A stretch of 64,000 nucleotides of DNA from Nissolia schottii. Taxonomy: Eukaryota > Streptophyta > Magnoliopsida > Fabales > Fabaceae. Location of the stretch: positions 302,121-366,120 of the forward strand of contig QANU01052615.1 of NCBI GenBank assembly GCA_003254905.1, read 5' to 3'. Of this stretch, positions 54,099-64,000 are shown in pieces. The notes below the pieces were generated by a model. That model made no database searches. It was not told the origin of the DNA and was given only the letters and a program-made list of their open reading frames with translations. Positions within the stretch are counted from its first letter, which is position 1. Each line of letters opens with the position of its first letter. The translations under genes were made by a program, and so were the position numbers.

Positions 54099-56115
54099 CA
54101 ACTTATACTACAACCATAGAAATGTAAAGAGGCCGCAGAAGTGTTTTATGGCTTATGGCTATTAGTACCATTCTCTGTGCTTCTTATTGGTCTGCCTAGT
54201 TCCTTTTCATGCCAATTTTAATATGTTTGTTCAGGCTTGGTTACTTGCTATTTCTTGATAAATGTTTTGAGTTGAATCTGAACCTCAAGTTATGAAGGAA
54301 TCTCTATATTTACCTGTCTCTGAACACAAAATTGCTCTTGGAGCTAATGGAGGCCTTGCTTATGCTCAGCAACTGAGAATGAGTTAGGACCAAATCAGGC
54401 ATCAACTATCTCAATAGAGTTCACCTAACTCATACAGGTTTAATTTATCTGTTTATGTTGTGTAATAATTATGCATACTGGTGTTTTACTTTTAACTTCA
54501 CAAGATACACTCTGTGTACTTAGATGCCATCGCTGCCTACTATGCTAGTTACATTCTCTTCTATAATCCAAACGTGGATCACTTGTTTGCCATGTAATTG
54601 TTATTAAGTTTTTTCTTCTTCTTTTTTTGGTGATGTGTAGGATCTGTAGTTGTGGTGGCCGTGTTTATAGATGCTATAAAGGAGCACAATAGTGAGCTAA
54701 ACCTTATGCACCAACAAGGGTGTCAAGGCAACTCTAATGCTTAATTCATAAACTTTTTCTTATTGAAATGCATGGACAAAATATATATTATGTGGCGTCT
54801 GGCAAGAGAGAGCTAATATATCCATGGACTTGTGGTTGGGGATAATAGTGTTTTTTCTTCTTGTGAGACATAGATCAAATACCTTCTACTCATAAGATCC
54901 ATATGTCAGATTCAGATGTTATAGATAATAATATTGCAGGCAAATGGGGTTGTTATGTTTCTCTCTAAGATCTTGAATATAAACACAAGACATGAATAGC
55001 ATAAACTCAGGAATGTAAGAATTTTAGAGAGAAAAAAAAATGAAGCTTTCCTAAAAAATCTATGAAATAAAGGGTCAAGTAGTACATGGTTGTTTGTCAA
55101 AATAAAGAGAAGAACTTGTGTTTAGAATTGGAAGAGGATATGGAGATGGGAGAAGGGAGAAAACCCAGGTGGGGATAAGAGAAGCCTGAATGTTGCTAAA
55201 GCTGTATTTTACTTTTATCTCTTTTGAGATACAAATTTTCAAGCACTGACCAACTAACTGTATAGGCTAACAGTAGATATCAGAGATGACAACATAAATT
55301 CAAAATAGAGAAAAATCCTAACTAATTGTGTAGTCATCTTCAGAGGGGACCAAATAAATTTTATTTAGTTCTGGACTATATTTATTAACGACATAAATTA
55401 AAAAACTTCAGAATCTAGTATAATCTACTAGTAAGCAACAACAAAAAAAAAGTCTTTGTAATCTGTTGTGGCTTCGTTATAGGATTCTGATGGTGAATTT
55501 TGTTCCCTCTATGCTTATTCCATAAGTGTTTGTTTTTGCTTGGGGGCAATGCAAATGTTGCTAATGGTTGGTTGCTGGATTGGACTCTCTTGAAGTTCTC
55601 GCATTATTACATGGGCCCCCTTGTTTTACCTTGGGATTATTTTTGGGGAAACAGAATTCTGAATGCTTTCTTTTCTTCTTAGTTCTTCATTTTAATTTTC
55701 ATGTTTTTCCTTTAATGAAGATTGTATTATCTAAATTCAGTTGCAAACTGTGGAAGTTGAGCTTCCATTATGTCCAATGAATTCGGCTTGAGCCACCGGT
55801 TTGTAGAAGGCCAAAGCTTAGACAAGAAGCTTGCAGCCCAAGCACAGATAACAATACATGAAAATAACGTCTTCCTGCATGTGACTCTGGAGCACTCTAG
55901 ACACAAACAAATTAACAAATAGCTCCACTATAAAATAGAGCTTGCCACCGACATCTGAACTGGACTATGGGGTCTTACTCCAGATCAACAACACTTCCTA
56001 AAAGAAAATAATGAGATGAGAGGTAAGTTATCAAACTCAATGAATGACAGAATCCCACGGCTCATATGGGACATAAACAAGCATGAAACTTACACTGCAA
56101 TATATGTTGATAGTA

Positions 56116-56154
<39 letters not shown>

Positions 56155-56880
56155 TTTAGGTTTCTAAATATATAGAGAGATATTTGTCTTAGAGTTTTGC
56201 TTGAGTCTCACAATTTGCTTAAAGTTTAACTGTTTAAGCCTCACGGTATGTTATTTGCCTGAGCCTCATGGTGTGTTATCTGTGTGAGCATCACGGTATG
56301 CCTACAAGGTATTAGGGCTGACATAGGTTGTGTATAGTTCTAATTTAGATACTCTCAGTCAAAGCTTATAAATTCATTTTATCATCATGATAATAATCTA
56401 CAAAAATCATAATACTTGCCATGCAACAAATGTAATGCTTTTCTTACTATCAAATGGTCCTACGTGTAAAAAAGGTTTCATGAGTTCATAAATATTTTTC
56501 ATAAAGTATTTCTGAAATTGATCTTCCTTTGACATTCTAAACTATTTTCTAATAATATCCTCACAAATATATAGCATAAACTTGCTCATAATAAAATATC
56601 ATTCATAAAAATAATTATAAATGGCCGTTAAAATAGACTATGAGAAACCACCACTCACCTAAAGTTGTTGAAATTCTTACGCCATTACCTTGCGACTCCT
56701 GCAAAACTGGCTCTTTGTTCTCGGCTCAAAAGTACCACAGACAGTATTTCTAATGATTATGCAATAAAATATAAAGACTTAAACATCCATGCAAACCATG
56801 CTTAAGATAAAATATTAGAATTTAAACATCCTAGCAAGACATGCTTAGGATAAAATATTAAAATTAATGGCATAATACTA
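54099..56880 (+). other. Intergenic; possible unrecognised gene fragments at 54270-54390 and 54640-54745
   Basis: 54270-54385 reads ESEPQVMKESLYLPVSEHKI then ALGANGGLAYAQQLRMS before a stop; 54640-54745 reads GSVVVVAVFIDAIKEHNSEL. Both have protein-like composition, but I recognise neither and see no shared exon structure. An (AAT)n run lies at 56112-56151. Repeated gagcctcacggtatgttat phrases at 56220-56300 are non-coding. Confidence 0.3.
56112..56151. repeat. (AAT)n microsatellite
   Basis: About 13 AAT units. Confidence 0.95.
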
Positions 56881-57110
56881 AATGTAGCATACTATAAATA
56901 CTAGATAACACAATACTAGATAGCATAATTTCTTTCAAAAGAAATATTAGATAACATAATTTCTTTCAAAGGAAATATTAGATAGTATAATATAAATACT
57001 AGATAACACAATAGTAAATAGCATAATTTCTTTCGAAGGAAATACTAGATAACATATCAATAGATAGCATAATTTCTTTGAAAGGAAATACTAGATAGCA
57101 TAATATAAAT
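56881..57110. repeat. Tandem repeat with TTTCTTTCAAAGGAAAT palindrome
   Basis: The unit ctagatagcataatttcttt followed by (c/g)aaaggaaat occurs four to five times with spacers of 20-40 nt. Each carries the imperfect palindrome TTTCTTTCGAAGGAAA. Confidence 0.7.
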
Positions 57111-58199
57111 GTATAGTTATCATAATGAACTTGATATATTGCATGATGTGTATAGAAAAGAATAGGATAATATAGAAACTTGTCTCGAGATAAATTTATG
57201 GCTACTACCATTTACATGCATGATAGGTAGTATCGTAATGTGTGAATAAAATAACTTCGTATTAATATAGATGAATATTGAATAAGTATAATTATAAGAA
57301 TCAAATAAATAATGATTAACTTTAAAATAGTGGTAATCAAAATTTTTACTTTAAAATTAATTCAAGTTTATTCCTATTATTTCAAAGTTTCAGGGCATGA
57401 CACTACCTCTCAACAAAAAACAGAAAACTGAGATTCAAGTTAACGTAAGTTAGTTAAGAGTAAAGAAGTTAGTTAGAAATTCAAATTCATCTAATGTTAA
57501 TTTCACTTGCATTTCTAGTGAATTAGAGATGCATTAGAGTTGTATATAAACCAACTCAACATGGAAATGAATCAAATTGAGCATTTTCATCACAAATCAA
57601 GCATTTTCATCACTCATTCTTCTTCTATTGTTGTTGATACTTGTTAACAGACATGTTCTTAATTTCTTTTCAATTTCAGGCTATTGGCTTAGAGTCGCTA
57701 ATAGGAATAAGATACTCGTCCTCTACGAGTCATGGTCCCTAAAATCATGGACCATCATCTTCCCATCCATAGTCCTTGGTGTTTGTTAGGTTGTCGAAAG
57801 TTAAATTTTAGTTTATTATTAGAATTGACTCAGCCATATTTGTGAGGGTGTCAAAGTAGATTTCGGTTTATTTTTAACTTAGTTTTTGGTATTTTGTGTT
57901 GGTAATTGTCTTTACTTGGATGTTACCCAAAATTGTGATTTTGGCAATTGGTTTATTATATTGACCCCTTGGGCAACTCACTTATTAAGTTTATTGCTCT
58001 AATTGAAATGAAGTTTAATAGTTGAAGATTAGTGTTATTGGGACATTTATGATACATAATTCAATCTATGTCATAGTACTTTAGCAGCATGAAATATCGT
58101 TATAGAACCAAATGAATTTTGATGAATTATTACCAAATATCAAAATATTAAACATCCAAAATCAAACTAGGTAATAAACATTAAATTCATTAAAATAAT
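57111..58199. other. Intergenic, possible LTR debris
   Basis: gggcatgacactacc at 57395 resembles an LTR terminus and gttgtatataaaccaactc at 57540 resembles an LTR TATA region. Not enough to define an element. No gene seen. Confidence 0.35.
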
Positions 58200-60016
58200 A
58201 TATTCTAAGAAAATATAGCAGCAGTTAGAAACTACTGCAAATAAAAGTTGAGTAAAAATAAAATTCAAACATGACGACGGTTTTGAAGTGCTACAAAAAA
58301 AAAAAAAAAAAACCACAACAATCTACTATTGGAAGGCTTCTAAACTACTATTATACCATCAAGGTCATTCATTTTTTATTCAATCACATGAGTATGACTC
58401 ACCAAAATATTGGCTCCTATATGTAAGACTTCTTGAAATAACTATAGCAAATGCACTCTTTTTTTTTTTACTAACTCCAATTTGATCATTAATTTAAATG
58501 CAATTTATAAAGATCTATTTTAACATTTCATGATTAGTTTAAATATCTCATTAGTATTAATTGATTTTTATGTACTGTGATTTAAAAAAATAACAACCCT
58601 TTTATTCATGTACAAAAAATGTCATTACTAATAATATGTTATGTTTTATGTAGTTTATGTTATTGTAAACAAATGACTCCTATATTTTAAATAACATAAA
58701 AAAATACATATTGTATATCTCAAATTTCGGATCCTATAGAATAAAAAAAAGGTTCCATAAAATCCAAATAAAATAAAAATAGATCTATTATAATTTTAGT
58801 CATTAATTTTATTGCAATTTTTATAAACTGGATAACTTTTTTTTGTATAGGCTTTGTGAAGAAGAAATAGACGTGCTACGTGTTTCCTATTTTTAAAATG
58901 TTCAAAAAATTAAGTAGTCTAACCTATGTATCACAACAATCTACAATTTAGAATTCTATTTTCTATTATAGTGAGTTTTGCTTTTTCTTCTTTTCTATGG
59001 AAGTATGATTTTTTATTTTTGCAAACAACAACAACAATGACAACAACGACGACGACAATAACAACAACAATAATAATAATAGCATGACAATGCACTCGAA
59101 TTACAAGAAAATGTAGCATTTTACGGAAATTGGAAAAATGGATGGCATTGCGTAAGAATTAGAAGGAAACATGCCATTGCACGTGAATTTGAAGGAACGT
59201 GGCTTCATTTGGTAATTGGAAGGAAACATGACATTGCACTCGAATTTCTAAGAAATGTGGCATTACACAAGAATTGCAAAAAAATATAGCATTGTAAGCA
59301 AATTGGAGGGAAACATGGTGTTGCGCGAGAATTGGAAGAAAACTTGGCATCTTGCAGGAATCGGAAGGCAATGTCGCGTTTGGTAGGAATTAGAAGTATG
59401 AAGAAAACATGGCTTCTTGGGTAATTGGAAGGAAACGTGAAATTATGGGAGAATTAAAAGAAAATGTACCATTGCATGAGAATTTGAAGGAAACGTGTCT
59501 TCTTGCGGTAATTGGAAGAAAATGTAACATTACACTTTAATTGTAAGAAAATGTGGCATTGCATGAGAATTGCAAAGAAATGTAGTATTACACGAAGATT
59601 ATAAAGAAATCTGATGTTACACGGGAATTGCAAAGACATGTGACATTGCATGTGAATTTGAAGGAAACGTGATTTTTTAAGTAATTGAAAAGAAACGTTG
59701 TATTACATGAGAATTGGACAGACGTGTGAAATTGCGCATGAGTTAAAAGGAAGTGTGACATTATGCATGTGTTGAAAGAAATTTGAGTCTTACATGTATA
59801 ATTTGTTTTAAAAATAAGTGAAAGTTAAAAATAGTATCGGTTTTTAACTGCCACGAAATATTTGCGACATTTATTGACAATTGCCGCAAAACAACCTCAT
59901 GATCATGATGCTCAAATCCGTAGCAAAAATCAACTGCCACCCAATTCATTCAGCAGCGGTAAACTGCTGCTAAATCTTAAATGTAACCACCGCGAATTCC
60001 AATTTTTGGGGTAGTG
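58200..60016. mobile_element. Non-autonomous CACTA-like element containing a minisatellite
   Basis: The right end ...ccaatttttggggtagtg reads CACTACCCCAAAAATTGG on the minus strand. The left edge ctaagaaaatatagcagcag resembles a mutated CACTA start. Subterminal motifs (cagcagttagaaactactgc, gacgacggttttgaag on the left; cggtttttaactgccac, gcagcggtaaactgctgc, ccaccgcgaatt on the right) lie in opposite orientations. No transposase; the core is the 29-bp array. Confidence 0.5.
59110..59790. repeat. 29-bp minisatellite, about 22 copies
   Basis: Unit of the type GGCATTGCACGAGAATTGGA followed by AGGAAATGT. Reading successive units gives lengths of 29 (mostly), 28 and once 36. A variant ggcttcttggtaattgg recurs at irregular intervals (units near 59202, 59410, 59493, 59672). 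The minus-strand ORFs here are repeat translations. Confidence 0.85.
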
Positions 60017-61436
60017 ATTTCTGTGTGCCAATGCTCGCATGAGTTTAATGTCACTACAAAATAGAGAAACAAAATTGTCATTGAATACTTTGGTATGCTC
60101 GTGCACGTATGTATTTAATATTATTTGTTTTCAATGTTTGATAATGTTGGTTTCTCTACTATATAATATTTGTTTTTCTGTTGTAGAATATTTGTTTCTT
60201 ATTGAATGACTACTATGTGCCTATTTTTTAGATGTACATTAAATAGCAGGACTCTCTGTAGAATTAAAATTCTTGTCTCACACACATATGGGTTTCAGGT
60301 AATTCTGCTCCTTTGTGAACACAAATGCTATTAAAATTCCATTGTGTACATTAAATTCTATTTTAAACCTTTTATTGTAATATTCAATATTAAAATTCAA
60401 ATAAACCAAATGAAATGAGTTTTTTGATCAAATTTTAATGGTTAAAATAGATAATGAAAAAAATCTCTCTTTTGGTTCTCAATAAAACACAAAAGTTTAA
60501 AAGAAATTTTAAGTTGCATCACAATAATATATTTTCAAAGACAAAGTAAAAAAGGAATTTTTTTTTAATGCTTGAAGGAAAGCCGTACTGTTCAGATTAT
60601 TATTTTTTGTTTAATTTTATTAAACTTATTAATTTAATCTCTCTCCTCTTCTATGACACTCTTAGCAAGAGGCCCAGAAACCAAGATTGATTTTGGTATG
60701 AGACCAATTATGGTGCGATTCAAGGTTGACACAAGTAGCATATATAAAGGCTCAAATGCAGTGTCAGCTACCTAAAAGGTCCAAAAACCATTCCCCCAAA
60801 TCACGATTCCATTACATCATCTACACACTCATCAAAATAAGTACCATTGCCAAAAGCACAACCCAAGTTGAAACCTTCTGGTTGTGGGCCTGTGTCATCT
60901 TTCTATAATACTATGGTATTTGTAAAGCACAAAGACATTTGACAACATTCAACAAAATTGAGAAATAAATATTATAAAATTAAGAAAATAATATTATTAA
61001 ATACATTAATGAGTAATATTAAACATGTGTGTTCATGCACACAAAAATATTTAATAATAATGTTTGTTTTTCTATGTTATTGGATGTTGTTGGATATATT
61101 TGTGTTGTACAACTAATATTATTACTTTTATAAAATGACTTGTGTTATTTGAATTCATGTTACGTGGATGTTGGACATTTTATCAACTCACATTATAATC
61201 TCCATTTGATGAAATTTCTATAGAATTTATACATCAATAAATCTCATTTAACGGTAAATAGGTTATGAGTCATCCACGATATATCATGCTATATGAGGAT
61301 AAATATCATTCCTCTTCTATAATGATGTTTGGAAAATCGATTAATGTAGCCAAGTTGACAAAATAAATTTTAATAATTAATATAGCCGGTAAATTAAACA
61401 TATTGACAAAGTTATGAGAGATATCAAGATAGAGAG
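60017..61436. other. Intergenic; TATA-like site near 60740
   Basis: catatataaaggctc at 60738 is followed by a 60-codon ORF (60726-60908) that I cannot assign; otherwise AT-rich with no supported gene. Confidence 0.4.
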
Positions 61437-61630
61437 CTTAATTGTTATGCAGTGATAATGTAAATTTATTTTACACATTCATCCAATTAAATCACTCTAT
61501 ATATATATATATATAACTTTTTAAGTAATAGGCGAAGAGTCAATTACGTTTTTTATTTATGTGACAAAATTTAATTAAATAACCACGTAAAAAATATTTT
61601 ATAGTGTCAATAAATAACAATTAAACACTA
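61437..61630. mobile_element. MITE related to the one in reductase intron 4
   Basis: gcttaattgttatgcagtg at the left and ataacaattaaacact at the right form inverted ends as at 42984-43131; an internal (TA)n lies at 61498-61515. Confidence 0.4.
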
Positions 61631-62334
61631 AAAGATAAAAGGTGTTAAAGATGTACATCGTGCTAAAGAACGACCTTATATTTCATAATAATGCAAGCAA
61701 GAATTTATTTAATGAGAATGCGATTGTTGCTGCTACATATGAAGAATGAACCAATCATTGTTTTTTCTTTTTTAATTAAATGCAATTTTTTTATACCTTG
61801 GAAAAGTATTTATATTTCATATGTTACATTTTATTATATATCACATAAGCCAATTATATGAGAAGGGAACCGGAATTTTTGTCTTTGTTTTCATACAGCA
61901 TCTACAACAACAATTAGCAATATTATTGAGTTGAAACCTGTTTACAAAATGTATGGTTTGGAGTATTGAAATTGTCATAGGTGATGGAGATTTTAGTTTT
62001 TTTTATAGAAAAAATAAATAAATAAAAGAAAAGTTGTGATGTGCGACATATGACACTATGACGACCACAGATAACAGTGATAGGTGTTGAAATTACCAGA
62101 GATAATATTGATTTCAACACCTATCTTAAAAAAAAGTTATTAAAATTATTAGATAGAGTGGCGATTTCAGCACTCTATCTGACGAAAAGGTTAGTCTTCA
62201 TCTCAATTCACTCACTGAACCAATGATCGTTGTATCATACTCACTCAATTCAATGAAAGCTTCTCCAAATTTTTCTCTCTGCAAATTTACAATTCCACTC
62301 CATCGCAAAATTATCAAGAGTTTACATTTCTATC
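61631..62334. other. Intergenic, nothing recognised
   Basis: A repeated phrase (gtgttgaaattaccagagat / tttcaacacctatct, then gcgatttcagcactctatct, 62080-62180) hints at small repeats; no gene. Confidence 0.4.
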
Positions 62335-62590
62335 ATATTTTTTTTGTTTCTGATTGTTAAAAAAATTGTGTACGTTAATTCAAAATTTTGTGCATATGCT
62401 TTAAAATGTTTATGAATGGTAGAGAGTGAGTCCATACACTTAGAGTGTGCATATGGAAATAGCGTGATAATTATTTTTCACTATTTAATGTATCGTAGAT
62501 TTAATTTGATTTGATTCCATATTTAAAAATATTTATGTATGTGTATAGTAAAAATTTGTGTATATATATAAAAAATTTGTGCATTTAATA
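62335..62590. mobile_element. TTTGTGCA-motif element, member 5
   Basis: Collinear with the insertion at 25790-26040: tttttttgtttctgattgtt, then TTGTGTACG, TTTTGTGCATATGCTTTAAA, a gagtgagtccatac-like stretch, ctatttaatgtatcg, and a final pair of TTTGTG motifs in AT repeats. It diverges by many substitutions, so it is an older copy. Confidence 0.55.
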
Positions 62591-63439
62591 TCACGATATA
62601 AATCATAAATTAACATTATAGTCAACAACATTTGAGTTATACCCAACACCACCATAAATTTTTACTCAAATATAATATTGAATCCGTCAAGTCCTATAGC
62701 TCTCCTTCTAGAATTTTTTGACTTAAATGAAGCAGCGATTAGATACTCCATCAGCCCTTTTATTATCATTATCAATATCAACTACAACTAATAATAATAT
62801 AATTATTATTATCATTCAACAACTAATCAGTTACTATAAACCTTAATTGTATTTCAATTGGTAATTTGGTAATAATAGTAGTATTATAGTTAGAGAAACA
62901 AATTCATCACCAACTCCTAGCTAGTACTTGTAGCAGCCTGTTGCTAAATCTCAACTTTAGCACCTGTCCAAAAAACAAAATCTCTCGGTTGTTGTGATAA
63001 TTTCCAAAAATAAAATAAGTAACAGAACAAAAATGAAAAAAAAAAAACGAAGAATAAAAAAAAATCAACTTTTTAAGTTCATTTCATTTTTATGACCCCC
63101 CCCTCCCCCTCTCTCTTTGCTGCGTTCACTCTTCAATCTTCTTCACCCAGGAAAAAATAAAAACAAAAATTTCCCCTTTCTTCTACCCCAATTCTCCATA
63201 AACCCTAGATTCACCAAACCCACCGACACAACAAGAATCACTTTTTCCATTCGCCGAGGTTGTTCGTGTCGCCATGTGTATTTTTCAGGGACGAAATTGT
63301 TGATCCTTTTTTCTTTTCTGCGGGCACTACTGGGTCGTTCCGATTCTGGGGTCGCCTCAAATACCGGAAAGTTTGAAGCTTTGGGGCTAAATCGTTGTTG
63401 GGTGTGTTTGTTTTTTCTCTCTCTCCATCCCGTTCGATT
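62591..63439. other. Upstream region and presumed promoter/5' UTR of the PAT gene
   Basis: 62600-63050 is AT-rich with no feature. From about 63095 the sequence becomes pyrimidine-rich (cccccccctccccctctctc), then GC-richer up to the ATG, as in plant 5' UTRs. ORFs on both strands over 63117-63550 are shadows of this leader. Confidence 0.45.
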
Positions 63440-63649
63440 ATGCATAGATCTGGAGCTACAATGGCTTGGAACGTGTTCAAGTTCTGCACCGCCCTCAGAG
63501 GGCTGGGCTCGATCATGATACTCTTGGTTCTTGGGGTCGTTGGTGTCACTTATTATGCTGTTGTTTTGACCAATTATGGCCCTGCTCTGTACCTTGGAGG
63601 CCTTGATTTTCTTGTTTCCATGGCAGTGTTGATCTTGTTTCATGCTTTG
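63440..63649 (+). CDS. DHHC protein S-acyltransferase (PAT13/PAT14-like), first exon
   Basis: ATG 63440 opens MHRSGATMAWNVFKFCTALR, then GLGSIMILLVLGVVGVTYYA and VVLTNYGPALYLGGLDFLVS, ending ...VLILFHAL at a gtaagc donor (63650). This is the N-terminus of plant PAT14-type enzymes, nearly residue for residue as I remember the family. It contains the first transmembrane helix (about residues 21-43) and the start of the second. The enzyme attaches palmitate to cysteines of target proteins at Golgi/endomembranes; the catalytic DHHC-CRD lies in later exons outside the window. Phase 0, 70 codons. The rest of the window (63650-64000) is intron 1. Confidence 0.88.
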
Positions 63650-64000
63650 GTAAGCTTAGGTTCCAAAACTGTTTTTATTTTTTGATGTGTTCCTTTGATT
63701 TTTGGTTCTTTGTGTGTTGAATTTGAGTTTGGTTCCAAATCTCGGCATCCCATCCCAGTGCCTTTCCAAGATGGGAAAACCAAATTTTCCCGCAAATCCG
63801 AGCAAATCTCGGCGGAGATCCCAGTAATCTCGGCCTTGGCTGGGTTGGTTTTTTTCCCCCTTTATTATAGGGGCATGTGAGTCTTTTTCGTGTAATAATT
63901 TATTAGGGTTATTTTACCACCTTTTTCACTCCACCGAATCTCCTTCCGGCCACGTCCTGCAACTTCCGGCGACGGCGAAGGACAAGCTTCCGGTGACAAC
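63650..64000 (+). other. Intron 1 of the PAT gene (partial)
   Basis: Begins gtaagctt. No acceptor and second exon with PAT-like sequence is seen before the window ends. Confidence 0.6.

Noticed and set aside
59110-59790. CRISPR-like array
   Set aside because: Units are directly contiguous, all 29 nt long and variable throughout, with no constant repeat and spacer alternation; this is a plant minisatellite.
63117-63643. Overlapping ORFs of 103-166 codons around the PAT leader
   Set aside because: They overlap the 5' UTR and exon 1 of the PAT gene in other frames and have no family-like motifs.

Overview
The window is plant nuclear DNA. It is AT-rich, has intron-containing genes with GT-AG splice sites, and is dominated by transposable-element (TE) debris: LTR retrotransposons, CACTA, MULE, MITE, LINE and SINE-like sequence. 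A vestitone-reductase/DFR-like gene, a legume-style isoflavonoid reductase relative, and the repeat types suggest a legume, perhaps a Phaseoleae species. The species is an inference. || Layout: 1-790 holds exon fragments matching the plant mitochondrial RNA helicase SUV3, then an unrelated-looking Gln-rich terminal exon. 1.1-10.4 kb is TE remnants (CACTA-type MITE, LTR pieces with a primer-binding-like site, a TRIM-like element, a LINE C-terminus inside a decayed DUF4220 copy, and a TIR element). 10751-13479 (-) is an intact two-exon DUF4220/DUF594 membrane-protein gene. 13.5-18.9 kb is AT-rich sequence without a recognisable gene. || 18967-26840 and 32243-39679 are two direct copies of one segment. 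Each carries a CC-NB-LRR (NLR) immune-receptor gene, a SINE-like piece, a solo LTR and a shared exon-like block. Copy A (19897-22661) is broken by a 13-nt deletion. Copy B (33166-36084, 972 aa) is intact. Between them lie a truncated Pack-MULE carrying a syntaxin exon and a non-autonomous LTR element whose right LTR is cut at the duplication junction. || 40.3-41.3 kb is a MULE with long inverted repeats around an assembly gap. 42761-49351 (-) is a five-exon, 337-codon NADPH-dependent reductase whose introns hold several TEs. 49.4-63 kb is gene-poor. It contains a foldback element built of three hairpins, a CACTA element carrying a 29-bp minisatellite, and other repeats. At 63440 (+) starts the first exon of a DHHC protein S-acyltransferase (PAT13/14 type) that runs out of the window. 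|| The genes do not form one pathway. The biologically richest part is the NLR duplication: identical tracts next to diverged tracts (conversion-like), one frameshifted copy, and non-canonical kinase-2 and MHD motifs in both. The most unusual non-coding signal is a dispersed element family with a TTTGTGCA/TTTGTTCA-type motif repeated every 22-23 nt. An empty site for one member is present in NLR copy B.
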